Part shown: positions 1 through 8,425 of the stretch, in pieces
Layout: each line of letters starts with the position of its first letter
Position numbering within the stretch: the stretch's first letter is position 1
NCBI RefSeq assembly: GCF_945859705.1
Contig: NC_079135.1
Span: 29,189,679-29,253,678, forward strand
DNA length: 64,000 nt
Source: Episyrphus balteatus
Lineage: Eukaryota; Arthropoda; Insecta; Diptera; Syrphidae
Direction of reading: 5' to 3'
Program-made: the position numbers and the translations under genes
Notes under the pieces: model-generated
The model's input: only the letters and a program-made list of their open reading frames with translations
What the model was told of the DNA's origin: nothing
The model's database searches: none

Positions 1-387
1 GAAATCGAACTCGCTTATCCGATCATGGACTAAATTTCCACCCACCTACCTAGCCACCGAGGCTACCGACTGATCTAAAAGAGCTGTGTTTTTTTAGGAC
101 GTTGAATTTAATTTTCAAAAGCAAATAACCTTATATTTAGGTAAAATTATTTAAGCTTTTTAATTAAGTTAAAAATTTTATTCTTGGAAAATAAAACATA
201 ATAAGAAAATAAATTAAATAGTCTCAAATTTGTTTCTAAGATTCAAAACAATTGACCTTGATCTAAGGTAAAGATTTGATTGAATAATAAAAAAAATCGT
301 TAGGTATAATTTGAAATAGATAAAAATTTGTGTAAAAATGTACCCAATGTAGACTATTGAATGATACTTTTTTTTGTATTTCTTTAC
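1..387. other. AT-rich DNA, no gene seen
   Basis: AT-rich sequence with poly-T runs. Short open frames here have no recognisable domains and look like chance openings. Confidence 0.5.
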
Positions 388-420
388 CATCGAAATGTAA
401 ATCCAAACAAAAATTATGTT
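388..420 (+). repeat. 33-bp direct repeat, copy 1
   Basis: These 33 bases are identical and in the same orientation to 1659-1691, which lies in intron 1 of the MADF gene at 1114-1929. The second copy directly abuts a transposon-end fragment (1606-1656). This suggests a short shared repeat or a target-site relic. What it belongs to is not known. Confidence 0.7.
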
Positions 421-699
421 GTTTTTTTATGAAATTATTTTTCCACGTATACAATCAAAATATCAAGTAAATTTATCAATTCGTTTTGATGGAAAATTAT
501 TTTTCAAAAAAAAAATATTCATCAGATTTTGAACCAAGCCCCTGTATTTTTTTTTTTTTTATGTTTGTTACCTCATAATTTTGGACTGAGGGAACCAATT
601 TTGATAATTCTTTTTGTATTGGAAAGCTGGTGGCTGCAATGTGGTCCCATTTCAATTTCGTTCAGTTATAGCCATAGTAACTATTAGAAAAACCATAAA

Positions 700-1099
700 A
701 CCCAGTTTTGATCAATGGAAGTCGGTTTTTTTTTTTGTCATTTTGGTTTTAGATGTTGATAAGGTATTTCTTCAAAATCGCATACCAAATTTATTTCAAA
801 ACTTTTTTTCCAAAATATTATTTATAAAAAATTAGTTTTTTAAAAAACGGCTCTAACAATTTTGAATTTTTTTTTTCTAAAAATACACCTTAATATATTA
901 AATAAAACTGCATACTTATTTTGGAGGGTAATTTGTTATCAGATTTTTCAGAACGAATTTTATGTTTTTTTTTTATTTTTTTGTTTTTTTTTTTATATAC
1001 ATATGTGTCACATTTCCGAAATTTCTATATAAAAATTCTTAAAAATTTAAGCAACTTTAACTCTAAGAACAAGATCGACCCAGTCGTGCATTTTATTTT
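700..1099 (+). repeat. Partial copy of the 47-kb/54-kb foldback repeat family
   Basis: This stretch aligns by eye to 48600-49245 and 54594-55518, sharing the blocks around AAACGGCTCTAACRATTTTG, the AAACTGCATACTTRTTTTGG segment and the terminal CCCAGTCGTGCATTTTATTT. Only the right arm is present. Its terminus lies 15 bp from the stop codon of the MADF gene on the opposite strand. It supplies overlapping AATAAA motifs (minus strand, 1092-1102) placed where that gene needs a poly(A) signal. Confidence 0.75.
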
Positions 1100-1113
1100 A
1101 TTTTACAGAATAT

Positions 1114-1929
1114 CTACTTTTTGAGGATTTGATCAACAAAGTCCTTGATTTTTTTTCTGGCTTCTACAGTCTCCTCTTCAGGTATTTGTTCTAATTGTGG
1201 AACCAATCCCATTAAAAAGGAACTCCAACTAATGGATGGCCTTGGAGGTAGCGGTGGTAGCGGCGGTGGCTCTAAATTTTCAATACTATTTGTTGTCTGA
1301 AATAAAAAAGAATTGTATATCTGTAGGTTTTTCAATTAAGTTCATATTTAACCTCGTTTTCGGCCCGCGAACTGCTAAGGCAGTTCGCTCCAAAATGCTC
1401 GTGATCAATCGAGCAGTTTGGGCTCTTTCTAATGAACGGCAAAAGAAATAACAAATTATTATGCAGATAATACTGCTTCTGCTTGTGGCTGGATTTTAGG
1501 CTTCTCACAAAAGCGTGCCTTATGTTTCTCCATTTCTCCAAACAATCAGCCACTGTAACGAAAAAAAAATTTTATTTATTTAAAAAACATTGATTTGAAT
1601 AAAAAATAAAATGCACGACTGGGTCGCACGAACTTGCTCTAAGAGTTCAAGTTGCTTACATCGAAATGTAAATCCAAACAAAAATTATGTTTTTAAAATA
1701 TAAAATATAATAATTTTTGTTATTGTTGTTTGTTTATCTAAAAGTTAATTTAGCTTTATAAAAAAATAAAAAGTTACTCACCAGGCCATTCCATTTCTCT
1801 GGAAATTTCAGCCCAAGTTGATTGGACAATCGTTTTATTTGTGTATTCAGGAATATTATTCCTGTATAAACATTCGTGTTGTTCAATAATTTCGACGAAT
1901 TTTATGACTTTGTCATTGTTTGAAGTCAT
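1114..1929 (-). CDS. MADF-BESS domain protein, intact three-exon gene
   Basis: Predicted 176-aa protein of the Adf-1-like MADF-BESS family of insect DNA-binding regulators. Proposed exons are 1782-1929, 1353-1552 and 1114-1296. Intron 1 has donor GTGAGT and acceptor TTACAG (phase 1). Intron 2 is 56 bp with a weak donor GTTAAA and a good pyrimidine-rich acceptor ending TTTCAG (phase 0). Exon 1 encodes MTSNNDK then the first half of MADF (FVEIIEQHECLY, YTNKTIVQSTWAEI; Trp39). Exon 2 encodes the second half (CLEKWRNIRHAFVRSL, Trp57; YYLHNNLLFLLPFI). Exon 3 has a proline-rich linker (PPPLPPLPP) and a BESS-like helix pair, about residues 134-172 (FLMGLVPQLEQI). The reading frame is open through both junctions, unlike every other copy in the cluster. 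Intron 1 contains a transposon-end fragment, and the poly(A) signal appears to come from a transposon terminus. The specific orthologue is not recognised; expression is unproven. Confidence 0.85.
1606..1656 (-). repeat. Transposon-end fragment in MADF intron 1
   Basis: The minus-strand reading matches the right terminus seen at 1050-1099, 49190-49245 and 55460-55518 (AAGCAACTT..., GTTCGTGCGACCCAGTCGTG, CATTTTATTT). Only about 50 bp are present. It is followed immediately by the 33-bp repeat at 1659-1691. Confidence 0.8.
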
Positions 1930-2433
1930 TTTGAAAAAAATTATTTTAAAATTATGATTGTTTTTAATGAATATTTTGTCCAAATGATTATTGACATTTT
2001 GCCTTAGATAAAGAATTTTACGTCATAAAAAAGATGAACAACCTTCCCATCCATAAATACATAGAATCGATGTTAAATGCAATAAGAACAATTTAATGGT
2101 GAGTTTTGTTTTAAAATTATTAATTTTTTACATGATTTCTTTGGTTTAACTCTCACTTTTTACCTAATGCAAACATTGTTAAAAATGTTAGCTTTTTAAC
2201 TAATTTTTTTCTTGAAATGAATCAACTTTTTTCTGATTTGCACAAAATGAGCTAAAAATAAATTGATAATAAATGCATTTTTGAACACGTCCTGTTTTTT
2301 TTCTACCTACGTCAGAAACTACTATAATTTCGACAACAATAATTTAAATGTCAAAAAAATCACATTTTCAGTTGAATTTTAATTAAATTTTTATTTTTTT
2401 TTTATATAATTTTTTTTTTTCATTTATTTTAAC
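1930..2433. promoter_or_regulatory. Divergent promoter region of two MADF genes
   Basis: About 500 bp separate the minus-strand start at 1929 from the plus-strand start at 2434. Two conserved blocks are seen. TTACGTCA (CRE-like, 2018-2025) lies on the minus-gene side and recurs as TGACGTAA at about 5852. A 45-bp block at 2309-2353, beginning ACGTCAGAAACTACTATAAT, lies on the plus-gene side and recurs at 6056-6100 and 7799-7843. Conservation between decayed copies and the head-to-head layout suggest a shared regulatory region. CTATAATT is a possible TATA-like box. The regulatory role is inferred. Confidence 0.6.
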
Positions 2434-2457
2434 ATGAATTCTAAGGGAGCGTATCGG

Positions 2458-2604
2458 AATCCCGCTTTTTAAAATCCCGTTTTTCGAAAATCCCGAAAAA
2501 AAAGTTTCAAAATCCCGTTTTCTAAAATACCGCTTTTTTAAATCCCGTTTTCTGAAATCCCGCATTTTAAAATCCCGTCAAATCCCGAAAATCCCGATTT
2601 TTTT
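2458..2604 (-). repeat. Left subterminal array of CCCGNTTTTTAAAAT units
   Basis: About ten irregular units of 9-22 bp, each beginning CCCG, fill the left end of the element. They are inverted relative to the right-end array at 5145-5273. Such arrays could be transposase-binding sites (inference). Confidence 0.8.
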
Positions 2605-3111
2605 ACAAAATACATGCTTAATTCACAAATAAAAAAATCATGAGAAATAGACAAAAAATTAGTAAAACTGATTTTTTGCCCACACAATATGTACCTTCAA
2701 CACATAATGAAAACGGTAGGTATTTCTTTTATAAAAATATAAAATTATTATTATTATATTATTAAATTGCCGGAGTCGAACATTTGGAACTATTTAAAAC
2801 CTATTTAAAACCCAAATATTCTCTGTTTAGATTCAAAAGGTTATAAATATCACTTGATTTGTAAAGGAAATAACCTCTACTTAAGACCTCAAACAGTCGG
2901 TTATCGGAAAAAATCCCATCTTAGGTAGTTATTGAGGAGCAACAAAATTATAATTTAACTCTTATTAGAACCTAAATATACTACAAAAACTTATTAAGTC
3001 CTATGTATTCTACATGTTTCCAAAAATTCTATAGGCCTTTTTGCTCCCACTAGGTCCTACAAATTCTAATTAACCTATTAGCTATAATAATTATAATTAA
3101 TGCTCAGTGCC

Positions 3112-3326
3112 ACTGTTCTGTAACTTTTATCACTGGACATACATTTTTGAATGACTGTTAAATCCATTCTATACTATCAAAATTTAAGAAATTTCTGTGA
3201 AAATCATATTTTTTTTTTCATAAATTCGGATTTTGAAAGAAGTCTTGCTTTATTATTCGAAGGAAATATAGATTTTACAGACGCTTTCAAAAACGTTTTT
3301 CGTCAGTGATAAAGTTACAGAACAGG
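3112..3326. mobile_element. Small MITE-like element nested in the MULE
   Basis: The left end ACTGTTCTGTAACTTTTATC and the right end (complement of CTGTTCTGTAACTTTATCAC) form about 22-bp inverted repeats flanking roughly 215 bp. No clear target duplication was found. Confidence 0.55.
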
Positions 3327-4929
3327 GCTCCAGGTTAAATAGAATGAAAGTTTTATATTCATTAATATATTATTATGAAAATCATAAAAAATGATTTAAA
3401 TTCAGATTAATCCAATACTGCGCCACCGTATTGCATCCTCATACAATTCTGAATGTTTAAAAAATAATAGCAGAAAGATTAATGTTTCTTTAATAAATTT
3501 ACCAACAAGTCCAGTCATGTAAAAATAAATAAAATGCACGACGTATTAGTTATAAGAACCATTCAAATAACATAAAATTTTAAATAGGTATTTTTATACA
3601 AAATTGGTAGAAATTCAGTGAGGTTTTTTTTTACAAAAAAAAAAAAAAAAAAAAATTAGTTACCATTTATTTCAATTATTCGTATATTGCCGTTTTCGAG
3701 AAAATTACAATAACTTGAAAAAATTGTAGGCATGGGAGGCCCTTTTTCTAAAGGAGATATTACAAAAAAAAAGAAAAATAAATTCGCAAATTACGGTACA
3801 AATTTCTAGAAAATTCGTCCACTCGTTAAGGCCGCAGCTTCTTGTAGGTATAGATGAACGCACGGACGACACACCGACACGAACCAACACGAACCGACCG
3901 ACGCGAAGCACGCTCAGATCGACGGAAGTCATGACCAAAACCACTTTTTTTATTTTTTACTTGCTATAGAGAGAGCCAAAATCGTATGCATGCAAATTCA
4001 TGTTCGAAAATCATTTGATTTGTAATTAATAAAAGAATTTTGTTATAAGAAGCATTGAACGATTTCTTTTATTTTATCCCGGCCATTTTATACATATAAA
4101 ACCGTTTTTTTTTCACTTATTTATATTTTCTTCCACCAACACTTCCACTTTCTTATATTTTATTTCAAACAAATTTTTTTCACATTTTTCCTCGTTTTTT
4201 CAATAAATCACAACAAAATTCTTACCGACAGTGATCCGCACACGCCGAATGACGAATGAATTGCAAGCGGCAATGAACAAGGTTGGTTCTTGTCCGAACT
4301 TGTATTTTTAGGACTTAACTAGTATTTGGAGTTCTGATAGCCTCACCCTGGATTGAAGAGTACAAATTGAGGGGTTAACATTTTCGACACATGAAGAATA
4401 TTTGGGACTTAAAAAGTGTTTGGTGTTTTAATAGTCCAATCCTAGCTAAAATAGTGTTAATAGTTTCTATCAAGCTTAAAAAGCTTTACAAGTACATATT
4501 AGGGTCTAAAAATTCTGGACACAAACAGAATATTTAGGATTAAACTACTATTTTCAGTTTTAACAGTCGTTATTTATCAGTCGTGCAGTTTTCTCAGGAG
4601 ATACTGAGCTTAGTAAGTATAAAAAGTTCATATTTAAGTTTATTTTAAAATGAAAAGTACTTGAATAGAATCTGTTAAGCATATTGAGTACTAAATTTGT
4701 ACATAAAGTTCGACTCGGGTGAGTTCACAAGTAAAAGAAATTTCATTTATTTAAATATCAAAATTGTTGAAATGCATCCAAATATAAGTTGAAATATATT
4801 TAAATGAAATTTCTTTCGATTATGTAGTGTGTACTTAATTTAAGGTGTTGTGATCATTTTATGTTATTATTAATCTATGGGATTATCACGATTTGATTGT
4901 TCTTCTGAAACTTTAAAGTAAATATTAGT
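3327..4929. other. Interior of the MULE element without coding content
   Basis: AT-rich interior. It includes a poly-A run at about 3638-3656 and a GC-richer patch at 3830-3940 (repeated ACGAACC/GACCGAC words). No transposase motif is seen in any frame. Confidence 0.5.
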
Positions 4930-5056
4930 TTGTTAATTGATTTCTTTTTAGTATCACATTCCTTACTTTTTCTTATTTTTTTATATATTATATTTTTTGT
5001 TAAAGCTTTTAATTAAATGCGTTTAGAACAATGTCTCATTTTTTAATTTGTTTTAG

Positions 5057-5152
5057 TATCCCGATTTTGCAAGCAAAACTAGTTGTTTTATTTTAAAAAA
5101 TCGCGCGATTTTTTAAAATAAAACAACTAGTTTTGCTTGCAAAATCGGGATA
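5057..5152. repeat. Perfect 96-bp palindrome at the MULE right end
   Basis: The two 48-base arms are exact reverse complements around the centre TCGCGCGA (5101-5108). The outer end reads TATCCCGATTTTGCAAGC. It sits directly inside the period-15 array. A shorter imperfect version around ACTAGT lies at the same place in the related element (about 25530-25575). Confidence 0.95.
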
Positions 5153-5273
5153 ATAAAAAACGGGATTATAAAAATCGGGATTTTAAAAAGCGGGATTATA
5201 AAAAGCGGGATAATGAAAAACGGGATTTTAAAAGCGGGATTTTAAAAAACGGGAATATAAAAAGCGGGATATC
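5145..5273 (+). repeat. Right subterminal array, period 15 (CGGGATTATAAAAAG)
   Basis: About eight to nine units of 14-15 bp, consensus CGGGATTATAAAAAG, run from the palindrome to the terminal CGGGATATCGAACCCAACCC. The same arrangement is at 25568-25713. Confidence 0.9.
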
Positions 5274-5844
5274 GAACCCAACCCGAATTCTAAAAGTGCA
5301 GTAAAAACTTTATTTCCTTGGTGGAATCGAGAGGGTGCTTATTTAATTAAGTACTACCAGAATATTCCAACAAGGAAGTTGTGGACAATGCATGGAAGCA
5401 GATTTCACTGGCAATGAATTTGTCAGGCAAGTAAATCAGAATTAACAGATTTGGCGCACTTTCTTTACCTACAGAATCTATTTACAGTCAAACGGAAATA
5501 TAAATTAATTTTTGACAGTTGCAGAGTGTAGAGACAAAAAGCGCAGTCTATGCCGATCATTTTTGAGGAGTATTCAAAAGCCCTCAAAAAAGGCATACTA
5601 TCTGCACTAAAATATGGCATTTTTAATACCACATTTTAAAAATTCCAAAAACGCATCCTTTGATGCACAGGACGTCCCTCCTGAACCGATGGGAGAAGGT
5701 GGGGAAAAGGTAGAAGAGGAACGGATGAAGGAGGACGAAGAAGACGATAAAGAGGGTATTAAGCTATATCTCGATAGCTTAATTCCCGATTTAAAAAAAT
5801 TGACGACCACTAGCGTCAGTCATTTCAAGGTTGAGGTTATTGAT

Positions 5845-5999
5845 CTTTGTTTTATGACGTAAAATCCTTAATCTTAGACAAAACGTCAATCGTTTGAATT
5901 AAATATTCATTCTTAACTCAATAACCTACGAGCATTCTAAATAATCTTAAAATGACCGCAAATAATAATGATGAAATATTTAATTTGCACAAAATGAGC
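5845..5999 (+). pseudogene. Relic of the divergent MADF gene start
   Basis: This is a plus-strand copy of the promoter and first codons of the intact minus-strand gene. It carries the TTTATGACGTAAAATCCTTA block, then ATATTCAT, then an ATG at 5952 reading MTANNNDEIFNLHKMS and a stop (compare MTSNNDK). From about 5985 it joins upstream sequence of the other gene type (matching 2236 onward). That makes it an unequal-crossover junction. Confidence 0.7.
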
Positions 6000-6055
6000 T
6001 AAAAATAAATTGATAATAAATGCAATTTTGAACACATCCTGTTTTTGTTCTACCT

Positions 6056-6100
6056 ACGTCAGAAACTACTATAATTTCGACAACGATAATTTAAATGTCA
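6056..6100 (+). promoter_or_regulatory. Duplicated MADF upstream block
   Basis: Copy of the 45-bp block at 2309-2353 (ACGTCAGAAACTACTATAAT...), one base different. It sits about 150 bp upstream of the ATG at 6204. Confidence 0.65.
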
Positions 6101-6203
6101 AAAAAAATCATATTTTCAATTGATTTTTAATTGACATTTAAGGTTAAATACCTTTAGAATTTTTATTTTTTTATATAATTTTTTTTTAATTCATTTTAAA
6201 AAT

Positions 6204-6830
6204 ATGACCTCAAAAAGTGCCACAAAAAACTTTATTTCCTTGGTGGAATCGAGGGGGTGCTTGTACAATCAAGCATTCCCAGAATATTCCAACAAGGAAT
6301 TAGTGGACAATTCGTGGAAAGAGATTGCTCTGGCAACGAATTTGCCAGGTATAAGCTAATAGTTTCACCATATACGCTTAGAAATCAAAAGAATTTTTTT
6401 TTTATATCTAAGTCCTTAAGTTATGTAAGTTATTGCTGACAATAACAAATAAATAATTAAAGAAAAAAAATTTAATAACAGTGTAGGACTGAATGGAGAA
6501 GTGGAGAAATTTGAGACACAGTTTCGTGCAAAGTCTCCGAACTCCAAACAAGCAATTTTATTTGCATAATCAGATGCAATTTCTATTGCCATATATAAAA
6601 AAAATGCCAATACATCAATTGACGCAGAGTCGACGCGATTGAAAAAAAAGCCCGAGTAGTTCGTCTACTGACAACGAAAGGTCTATGTGCGTGCGAATAA
6701 ATATTTAGCCGCCACCGCTACCTCAACCTTCTGGCAAAAGCAAAGCCGAACAACTGCTTTTGAGTTTTTTGCCACTAGCGGAGAGGGTCCTCGAGAAGGA
6801 TTATCCAGAGGTGGAGGAAAAAATGACTGT
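6204..6830 (+). pseudogene. MADF pseudogene, exon 1 good, exons 2-3 broken
   Basis: Exon 1 (6204-6348) is open: MTSKSATKNFISLVES, GCLYNQAFPEYSNKELVD, NSWKEIALATNLP, ending phase 1 at CAG|GTATAAG. That is the same intron position as in the intact gene. After an acceptor at about 6480 (AATAACAG), exon 2 reads CRTEWR. A 10-11 bp duplication of TGGAGAA then shifts the frame to RNLRHSFVQSLRTPNKQFYL and HNQMQFLLPYIKK. The downstream part (6650-6780) has a Pro/Ala-rich segment comparable to exon 3 of the intact gene but no clear open frame. Exon 2 resembles the intact gene's type more than the other array copies, so this unit may be a hybrid. Confidence 0.75.
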
Positions 6831-6834
6831 TTTT

Positions 6835-7200
6835 TTTTGAGAAGTGAAGAAATTTGAGACATAGTTTCGTGCGAAGTCTTCGAACTCCACACAAGCAATA
6901 TTATTTGCATAATCAAATGCAATTTCTATTGCTATTTATAAAAAAAAAATGCCAATACGTCAATTGACGTAGAGTCGACGACATTGGACAAAAAATGCCC
7001 GAGTAGTTCCTTCACTGAGAACGAAAGGGCTATCTGCTCAAGTGAAAAAGAGGTTTGCGTATGGATAAATATTGAGCCACCAACGCTAGCTCCAACTGCT
7101 GGCAAAAGCAAAGCAGAGGAATTACTTTTGGGTTTTTTTGCTTTGCTTAAAACCCTTATTGGGGTGCTTTGGCTAGCAACTTTTTCCAAATGTTGATTGC
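6835..7200 (+). pseudogene. Tandem partial copy of MADF exons 2-3
   Basis: Repeats 6500-6780 with substitutions: RNLRH becomes RNLRHS-like text with stops, followed by the same QFLLLFI-type region. An open stretch ends in EPPTLAPTAGKSKAEELLLG, resembling the proline-rich linker and BESS start of exon 3 in the intact gene. It lacks exon 1 and has in-frame stops. Confidence 0.65.
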
Positions 7201-7300
7201 GAAAAACTTTTACCATAGTGTTGTCCATTTTTCGTATCTACCTTTGTACATATTTTTTATTTTTTTTTTTTATTTAATTATTTTAATTAATATTAAAATT

Positions 7301-7372
7301 ATGGACACCAAAAGTGCAGTCAAAAAATTAATTTCCTTGGTGGAGTCGAGGGATTGCTTGTTTAATTAAGCA
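7301..7372 (+). pseudogene. MADF exon-1 fragment with early stop
   Basis: The ATG at 7301 opens MDTKSAVKKLISLVESRDCL, then FN and TAA where other copies have YNQ. Homology ends shortly after, at the CTCCCCGAAAAT equivalent of PEYS. It is too short to function. Confidence 0.7.
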
Positions 7373-7536
7373 CTCCCCGAAAATTGAAAACTTAAATAAG
7401 ATTTTTTAGTGAAAAATAATTTTTTTAAATTAATTTTTGTATAAATTAATAATAAATATTAAACCAGTAGGTATAAGGTTATTTTGCTATTATCTTTATT
7501 TTTTTTATATATATTTTTTCTTTTTCATTTATTATT
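7373..7536. other. AT-rich spacer between MADF relics
   Basis: Low-complexity spacer resembling the 5' flank of the other copies (TTTATATATATTTTTT before the ATG). Confidence 0.4.
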
Positions 7537-7796
7537 ATGAGTTCCAAGAGTGCCACAAAAAACTTGTTTTCCTTGGTGGAATCGAGGGGGTGCTTGTACA
7601 ATCAAGCATCCCAGAATATTCCAACAAGGAAGTAGTGGACAATTCGTGGAAAGAGATTACTCTTTCTGATTCTGTTTTAGTTTCGCTGAGTTTGAAGACA
7701 AATCAAGCAGTCTGTGCCGAAAATTTTTGAGGAGCCTTCAACACCCCTAAAAAACAATACGAACAATTTCTCATTTGATGCCAAGGAAAAACCGCT
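7537..7796 (+). pseudogene. MADF pseudogene, intron-less deletion form
   Basis: ATG at 7537 begins MSSKSATKNLFSLVES and GCLYNQ, then a one-base loss (AAGCATCCC for AAGCACTCCC) shifts frame into EYSNKEVVDNSWKEIT. The intron is largely missing. The sequence passes almost directly into an exon-2-like segment comparable to SLCRxFLRSL, followed by AATTTCTCATTTGATGCC, matching the NASFDA region. Confidence 0.7.
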
Positions 7797-7798
7797 TG

Positions 7799-7843
7799 AC
7801 GTCAGAAACTACTATAATTTCGACAACAATAATTTAAATGTCA
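7799..7843 (+). promoter_or_regulatory. Duplicated MADF upstream block
   Basis: Third copy of the 2309-2353 block, nearly identical. It lies about 155 bp upstream of the ATG at 7953. Confidence 0.65.
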
Positions 7844-7952
7844 CAAAAAAAATCACATTTTTAATTGATTTTTAATTATTAAGCTTGAAGGTTAAATACC
7901 TTTGGAATTTTTATTTTTTTTTATATATATTTTTTGAATTTATTTTAAAAAT

Positions 7953-8277
7953 ATGAGCTCGAAAAGCGCGACAAAAAACTTTATTTCCTTGGTGGAATCG
8001 AGGGGTGCTTGTACAATCAAGCACTCCCAGAATATTCCAACAAGGAAGTAGTGGACAATTCGTGGAAAGAGATTGCTCTGGCAACGAATTTGTCAGACAA
8101 GTAAATCAGAGAAGGTGGGGAAAAGGTAGAAGAGGAACCGATGAAGGAGGACGAAGAAGACCAGGAAGAGGGTATTAGGCTATACCTCGATAGCATAATA
8201 CCCGACTTAAAAAATTTGACGACCACTGGTGTGAGTCTCTATAAGGTGGAAAATCAGATATTAATAGCTGAGATGAG
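7953..8277 (+). pseudogene. MADF exon 1 fused to BESS tail (deletion)
   Basis: Exon 1 from the ATG at 7953 has lost one G in the GGGGG run (AGGGGTGC), a frameshift. At about 8107 the sequence jumps from the exon-1 donor region straight into the acidic linker (GGEKVEEEPMKEDEEDQEEG) and BESS tail (LYLDSIIPDLKNLTTT), so the intron and the second MADF half are gone. It then runs into the next copy. Confidence 0.8.
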
Positions 8278-8425
8278 CTCGAAAAGCGCGACAAAAAACT
8301 TTATTTCCTTGGTGGAATCGAGGGGGTCCTTGTACAATCAAGCACTCCCAGAATATTCCAACAAGGAAGTAGTGGACAATTCGTGGAAAGAGATTGCTCT
8401 GGCAACGAATTTGTCAGACAAGTAA
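8141..8425 (+). pseudogene. BESS-MADF fusion reading frame
   Basis: An open frame of 94 codons joins the BESS tail of one copy (ending QILIAEM) in frame to the first MADF half of the next (MSSKSATKNFISLVES ... NSWKEIALATNLSDK). The shared ATG of AEM/MSS at about 8273 marks the crossover. All intergenic and promoter sequence is lost. It ends at TAA where the donor GTAAAT lies. Whether it is transcribed is unknown. Confidence 0.7.

Larger units (their letters stand above)
2445..5284. mobile_element. Non-autonomous MULE-like element with 9-bp TSD
   Basis: The ends are GGGAGCGTATCGGAATCCCG and the complement of GGGTTGGGTTCGATATCCCG, imperfect terminal inverted repeats. The element is flanked by a perfect 9-bp direct duplication GAATTCTAA (2436-2444 and 5285-5293). 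A 9-bp duplication is typical of Mutator-like elements. The right end (4930-5284) matches the right end of the FLYWCH/MULE transposase element at about 25400-25722. The segment 2631-2680 matches 25213-25260, just after that transposase's stop. No transposase is present here; it is probably a deletion or chimeric derivative mobilised in trans. Confidence 0.85.
2434..5862 (+). pseudogene. MADF-BESS pseudogene split by a MULE transposon
   Basis: The ATG at 2434 is followed almost at once by the insertion at 2445-5284; the reading resumes in the second target-duplication copy at 5285. Exon 1 (to about 5426-5430) encodes a MADF first half close to the other copies but has lost one A, giving a frameshift before the position equivalent to FISLVES. 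Exon 2 begins after GTTGCAG at 5525 and reads ECRDKKRSLCRSFLRS, so the usual Trp of DKWR is Lys. It then has a stop (TAA for the CAA of YYLHQNM). After it come AFLIPHFKNS, an acidic linker (GGEKVEEERMKEDEED) and a BESS-like tail (LYLDSLIPDLKKLTTT). The donor is GC rather than GT, or lies 4 bp downstream. It cannot encode a full protein. Confidence 0.85.
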
